11,206 nucleotides of DNA from JBBIII01 sp037446575. Lineage in GTDB: Bacteria; Bacteroidota; Ignavibacteria; UBA10030. The DNA lies in NCBI GenBank assembly GCA_037446575.1, contig JBBIII010000076.1, forward strand, positions 1 to 11,206, written 5' to 3'. Below are positions 7,973 to 11,206 of this stretch, in pieces. The notes beneath the pieces are model-generated. The model worked only from the letters and a program-made list of their open reading frames with translations, was not told where the DNA came from and searched no databases. How positions within the stretch are numbered: position 1 is the stretch's first letter; every line of letters starts with the position of its first letter. A program made the position numbers and the translations under genes.

Positions 7973-10423
7973 ATGGTTAATTTTACTCGTTACATTAAAT
8001 CCGGAATAATAGGATTGATTTTATTTCCAATTTTATCACTCATAATTAATTCATATTTATATTCTGCAGATGGAAGAAAAATCGAGAACTTTAATAAGAA
8101 CTGGAAATTTAATTTAGGCGAAGTAACTGATGGTCATGATGTAAAGCTTGACGACACTCAATGGCGAGTATTAAATGTTCCTCACGATTGGAGTATTGAA
8201 GGCGAATTCAGTCCGGATCACCCTGCAGGTACAGGCGGCGGCGCTTTGCCCGGGGGAATCGGCTGGTATAGAAAATCTTTTTCGATTCCTAACACTGACA
8301 AAGGAAAATTAGTTTTTATAGACTTTGATGGTGTTTATCGAAATAGCGAAGTGTGGATTAACGGGCATTATTTGGGTAAACGTCCATACGGTTACACTTC
8401 TTTCCGATACGAGTTAACGCCTTATTTAAAATATGGAAAGGAACAGAATGTCATTGCTGTTAAAGCAGATAATTCTCAACAGCCGAATTCGCGCTGGTAT
8501 TCCGGTTCCGGTATTTATCGAAATGTACGGTTAGTAAAAATAAATAAATTACATGTTGATCATTGGGGAACATATATAACAACTCCAAGTGTATCTGAGC
8601 AAAAAGCAAAAGTTGTTATTCAAACTAAAGTCCGAAACAATTATCCTGAAAATAAGTCCATACTTTTACGCACCACAATTTACAGCAAATCGGGTAAAAG
8701 AGCGGCGGCAACCCAAACAAAAAAAATTCTTGCAAAAAATTCTGTCGAAGAAATAACGCAAAATCTCGATGTAACAAAACCAAAGCTCTGGTCTATTGAA
8801 AATCCTAATCTCTATAATGCGCTGACTACGATTATAGTTGATGGAAGAATAAAGGATTATTATGTAACAACATTTGGAATACGTTACTTTGAGTTCAATA
8901 CTGAAAAAGGATTTTTGCTTAACGGCAAACGGGTAAAGATAAATGGCGTTTGCATGCATCACGATCTCGGTTGCTTGGGCGCGGCAATTAACAAGCGAGC
9001 TATTGAACGACAGCTACAGATACTAAAAGAAATGGGCGTTAATGGAATTCGCACTTCACATAATCCGCCGGCGCCGGAGCTGTTAGAGCTTTGCGACCAA
9101 ATGGGATTTATTGTTCAAGATGAAGCATTCGATGTGTGGAAAAAAGGAAAAACAAAATACGATTACTCGTTAGATTGGGATGAGTGGCATGCGCGCGATT
9201 TGCAAGATATGATATTACGGGATAGAAATCACCCAAGCATTTTTAGCTGGAGTATCGGCAACGAAGTTATGGAGCAATGGGACAAGAACGATAGCAGTGG
9301 AATAATCATTGCAAGGAAATTAGCGGCTATTGTAAGAAAGCTTGATCCGACACGTCCGATAACCGCCGCATGCAACGATCAAAGTCCGGATAACCCTGTA
9401 ATTCGTTCAGGCGCATTAGATTTAATTGGGTATAATTATGCGCATAATTCATTTTCCGAATTTCCAAAAATTTATCCGGGTAAAAAATTTCTCGCCACTG
9501 AAACAGTCTCTTCATTAACCACACGCGGAAGTTATGACATGCCTTCGGATAGCGTACGCCGCTGGCCTCCCAGATGGGATGTACCTTTGACAGACGGAAA
9601 TCCGGATTTAACTTGTTCTTCATACGATAATTGCAGTGCGCCTTGGGGTTCTACTCATATGGAAACTTGGAAAATTATGAAGAAGCACGATTTTCTTTCC
9701 GGTCAATATATATGGACAGGATTCGATTATCTTGGCGAGCCAACGCCATATCCCTGGCCTGCGCGTAGTTCTTATTTTGGAATAATTGATTTAGCCGGAT
9801 TTCCAAAAGATCCTTACTACATGTATCAAAGCGAATGGACAAATAAACCTGTTCTTCATGTTTTTCCGCACTGGAATTGGAAAGAGGGGCAAATAATAGA
9901 TTTATGGGCATATACAAATTGCGAAGAAGTTGAATTATTTCTTAACGGGAAATCTTTAGGAGCAAAGAAAAAAAATGGAGACTCTTTACATTTAACTTGG
10001 AAAACCACGTTTAAACCCGGCACGCTAAAAGCTATAGGACGCACAAAAGGAAAAATAATCCTAACACGAGAATTAAAAACCGCAGGCGCTCCATTTAAAA
10101 TTGCTCTTGAAGCTGATAGGCAAAAAATTAAGGCGAATGGAATTGATCTTACTTTTGTTACCGTAAAAGTTCTTGATGAACAGGGAACGCTTGTCCCGTT
10201 TGCAGATAATCTTATAAAATTTTCTGTAAGCGGAAAAGGAAAACTTATAGGCGTTGATAATGGACTGCAAACTAGTTTAGAATCATTTAAGGCAAATGAA
10301 CGAAAAGCATTTCACGGACTTGCCCTTGCAGTGATACAATCGAATGATAGAGCAGGGAAAATTACACTGCATGCGACTAGCGATGGATTGAAAGATGCTT
10401 TCGTTGTTATTGTAACCAGATGA
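7973..10423 (+). CDS. GH2 beta-galactosidase
   Basis: This retaining exo-glycosidase probably removes beta-1,2-galactose from xyloglucan side chains after the fucosidase has acted. The 816 residues start with a signal peptide or anchor (about 1-31, 'IIGLILFPILSLII', cleavage near 'YSA-DG'). The GH2 sugar-binding jelly roll follows (about 35-190, 'NVPHDWSIEG'), then an Ig-like domain (about 192-300), a TIM barrel (about 307-600), a DUF4982-like domain (about 625-690) and a C-terminal Ig-like GH2 domain (about 704-816). Conserved sites are 'RTSHNPP' (R360 on), 'RDRNHPSI' (416-423), the acid/base E431 in 'SIGNEV' and the nucleophile E510 in 'ATETVSS'. 'GVCMHHDLG' is typical of the beta-galactosidase branch, but GH2 also contains beta-glucuronidases and others, so the substrate is inferred partly from context. 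AAGGAAAG at 7963-7970 supports the ATG at 7973. It is the last gene of the + strand run. Confidence 0.9.
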   Translation: MVNFTRYIKSGIIGLILFPILSLIINSYLYSADGRKIENFNKNWKFNLGEVTDGHDVKLDDTQWRVLNVPHDWSIEGEFSPDHPAGTGGGALPGGIGWYRKSFSIPNTDKGKLVFIDFDGVYRNSEVWINGHYLGKRPYGYTSFRYELTPYLKYGKEQNVIAVKADNSQQPNSRWYSGSGIYRNVRLVKINKLHVDHWGTYITTPSVSEQKAKVVIQTKVRNNYPENKSILLRTTIYSKSGKRAAATQTKKILAKNSVEEITQNLDVTKPKLWSIENPNLYNALTTIIVDGRIKDYYVTTFGIRYFEFNTEKGFLLNGKRVKINGVCMHHDLGCLGAAINKRAIERQLQILKEMGVNGIRTSHNPPAPELLELCDQMGFIVQDEAFDVWKKGKTKYDYSLDWDEWHARDLQDMILRDRNHPSIFSWSIGNEVMEQWDKNDSSGIIIARKLAAIVRKLDPTRPITAACNDQSPDNPVIRSGALDLIGYNYAHNSFSEFPKIYPGKKFLATETVSSLTTRGSYDMPSDSVRRWPPRWDVPLTDGNPDLTCSSYDNCSAPWGSTHMETWKIMKKHDFLSGQYIWTGFDYLGEPTPYPWPARSSYFGIIDLAGFPKDPYYMYQSEWTNKPVLHVFPHWNWKEGQIIDLWAYTNCEEVELFLNGKSLGAKKKNGDSLHLTWKTTFKPGTLKAIGRTKGKIILTRELKTAGAPFKIALEADRQKIKANGIDLTFVTVKVLDEQGTLVPFADNLIKFSVSGKGKLIGVDNGLQTSLESFKANERKAFHGLALAVIQSNDRAGKITLHATSDGLKDAFVVIVTR

Positions 10424-10568
10424 TATTTAAGTTTTCGGAGTTAGATGTCTGACACTTAAGTAAGACAATCCTTAGAAAAGTGTCTGACATCTTTACTCGA
10501 TGTTGAGAAATGCAACTCCTTCACAGCTTAGAGCAACCTATGAGAAGTAAATCTTCTAAAGAGTGCGG
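10424..10568. other. Intergenic gap between convergent genes
   Basis: These 145 bases separate the GH2 stop from the stop of the - strand GH31 gene. They hold the inverted repeat described separately and no credible reading frame. The only other structure I see is a weak hairpin AGAAG-TAAAT-CTTCT at 10543-10557. No promoter is expected here and none was recognised. Confidence 0.8.
10443..10492. repeat. 15-base imperfect inverted repeat (hairpin), REP-like element or terminator
   Basis: The left arm AGATGTCTGACACTT (10443-10457) and right arm AAGTGTCTGACATCT (10478-10492) are reverse complements at 14 of 15 positions, separated by 20 bases that can form a short inner TAAG/CTTA stem. Each arm contains TGTCTGACA, itself palindromic around its central T, which explains the single mismatch. 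The element could fold as RNA or DNA between two converging genes. No T-tract follows on either strand, so a canonical intrinsic terminator is not supported. A REP-type palindrome mobilised by a Y1 transposase, or the remnant of an insertion sequence, is an alternative. No transposase is in the window. Confidence 0.7.
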
Positions 10569-11206
10569 CTAAAATTTAACTTGTAATTTCTCCCCTCGAT
10601 ATTTTACGATCATATCTATTTTTTCAGAATCGTTTATTCCCGTGCCATGATTATCTGATACTATTACAACATTAAATGTTCGTTCTTTCAGCATTCCGGG
10701 AAATTTGCCTTTTCGTTCGCCAATGGTCAAAACTTTTTTCTTGTCGTTCCATTGGAAATCTATTGTAGCATAAATTCCTTTTTCATAATTATAGTTATCG
10801 TTTTCATCTTCATATAGAGTAAAAGTTCCATTGTCACCGGGATAAATTCTTAATTCTATCGGATCGGCTGGTTTTTCGGTTGAATATTGAAGAAATGGTC
10901 CAATAGGTAAAATAGAGCCGGATTTTATATACAATGGCATAATCTCAATTGGAGCGTTAGCAATAATTTTTACGCCGCCTTTGATTTTCTTACCTGTCCA
11001 GAAATCATACCAATCTGCGCCGATTGGAAAATAGACCTCTCTTTCTTTCTTAGATAATTCTTTGGTTTTTTCGCGTTCAAAAATTGAAGGTGTTTTCCAA
11101 TACAATTGCATTTTTGCGGCGCCAGTTGAGTAGTTCTCTGTTTCAACGACAAATGGATATTCTTTTCCTGCTTCAAGATTTACTTTCTCGGTGTATTGTT
11201 CAACGC
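10569..11206 (-). CDS. Second GH31 glycosidase, C-terminal part with PA14-like insert, 5' end cut by window
   Basis: The frame runs from the right window edge to the TAG at 10569-10571 (about 212 codons). The ATG at 11109-11111 is internal: the frame stays open to the edge and that upstream stretch is meaningful protein. The visible part begins with 'VNLEAGKEYPFVVE' to 'AAKMQLYWKTP', which reads like the end of a PA14 domain. The GH31 C-terminal sandwich follows ('VYFPIGADWYDFWTG', 'IMPLYIKSGSILPIGP'), then a DUF5110-like tail ('GTFTLYEDENDNYNYEKG', 'FPGMLKERTFNVV'). This tail is about half identical, by eye and without gaps over roughly 125 residues, to that of the GH31 enzyme at 750-3587. 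The barrel and catalytic residues lie outside the window, so the substrate cannot be read; alpha-xylosidase or alpha-glucosidase are both possible. It converges on the GH2 gene and so belongs to a separate transcript. Confidence 0.87.
   Translation of the reverse strand, partial: VEQYTEKVNLEAGKEYPFVVETENYSTGAAKMQLYWKTPSIFEREKTKELSKKEREVYFPIGADWYDFWTGKKIKGGVKIIANAPIEIMPLYIKSGSILPIGPFLQYSTEKPADPIELRIYPGDNGTFTLYEDENDNYNYEKGIYATIDFQWNDKKKVLTIGERKGKFPGMLKERTFNVVIVSDNHGTGINDSEKIDMIVKYRGEKLQVKF

Noticed and set aside
10543..10557. AGAAG-TAAAT-CTTCT hairpin as a terminator of the - strand GH31 gene
   Set aside because: The stem is only five mostly A/T pairs and is not followed by a T-run on either strand.
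11109..11111. ATG at 11109-11111 (-) as the start of a short GH31-like gene or a pseudogene remnant
   Set aside because: The frame stays open to the right edge and encodes a plausible PA14 end, so this is an internal methionine of a cut but apparently intact gene.
1..11206. Defence system, CRISPR array, prophage or intact insertion sequence
   Set aside because: Almost all of the sequence is explained by carbohydrate-active enzyme genes; no repeats in array form, no transposase, no integrase and no tRNA were seen.

Overview
The window is AT-rich and gene-dense. It holds part of a plant polysaccharide utilisation locus. Five co-directional genes on the + strand encode a carbohydrate-binding protein (5' end cut by the window) and four exported exo-glycosidases: GH31, GH51, GH95 and GH2. 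A sixth gene, a second GH31 enzyme, lies on the - strand and is cut by the right edge. The low GC, Sec signal peptides without lipobox cysteines, CBM9/PA14/DUF4982-type domains and mix of families suggest the Bacteroidota/Ignavibacteriota (FCB) group. Clear purine-rich ribosome binding sites before every complete gene lean towards Ignavibacteriota rather than Bacteroidales. This placement is inference; no marker gene is present.

Layout. 1-723: C-terminal part of a CBM9-like protein. 750-3587: GH31 enzyme with an inserted PA14 domain, probably an alpha-xylosidase. 3598-5583: GH51 alpha-L-arabinofuranosidase with a C-terminal PA14 domain. 5576-7930: GH95 alpha-L-fucosidase, overlapping the previous gene by 8 bases. 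7973-10423: GH2 beta-galactosidase. 10424-10568: 145-base gap between convergent genes, holding a conspicuous 50-base imperfect inverted repeat. 10569-11206 (-): C-terminal part of a second GH31 enzyme whose visible part starts in what looks like the tail of a PA14 domain.

How the genes fit together. Gaps of 26, 10, -8 and 42 bases argue for one transcription unit whose promoter lies left of the window. The four activities (xylose, arabinofuranose, fucose and galactose removal) match the side chains of fucogalacto- and arabino-xyloglucan, so the best reading is a periplasmic side-chain-trimming cassette. No endo-glucanase, transporter (SusC/D, ABC), regulator or sensor is in the window, so the backbone-cleaving and uptake steps must be encoded elsewhere. 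A highly decorated glucuronoarabinoxylan or a pectic side chain is the main alternative substrate.

No tRNA, rRNA, CRISPR array or intact mobile element was seen. The window is mostly a recognisable CAZyme locus and shows no clear sign of an undescribed system. The points most worth a second look are the PA14 domains in three different architectures, the pair of convergent GH31 genes and the inverted repeat between the convergent genes.
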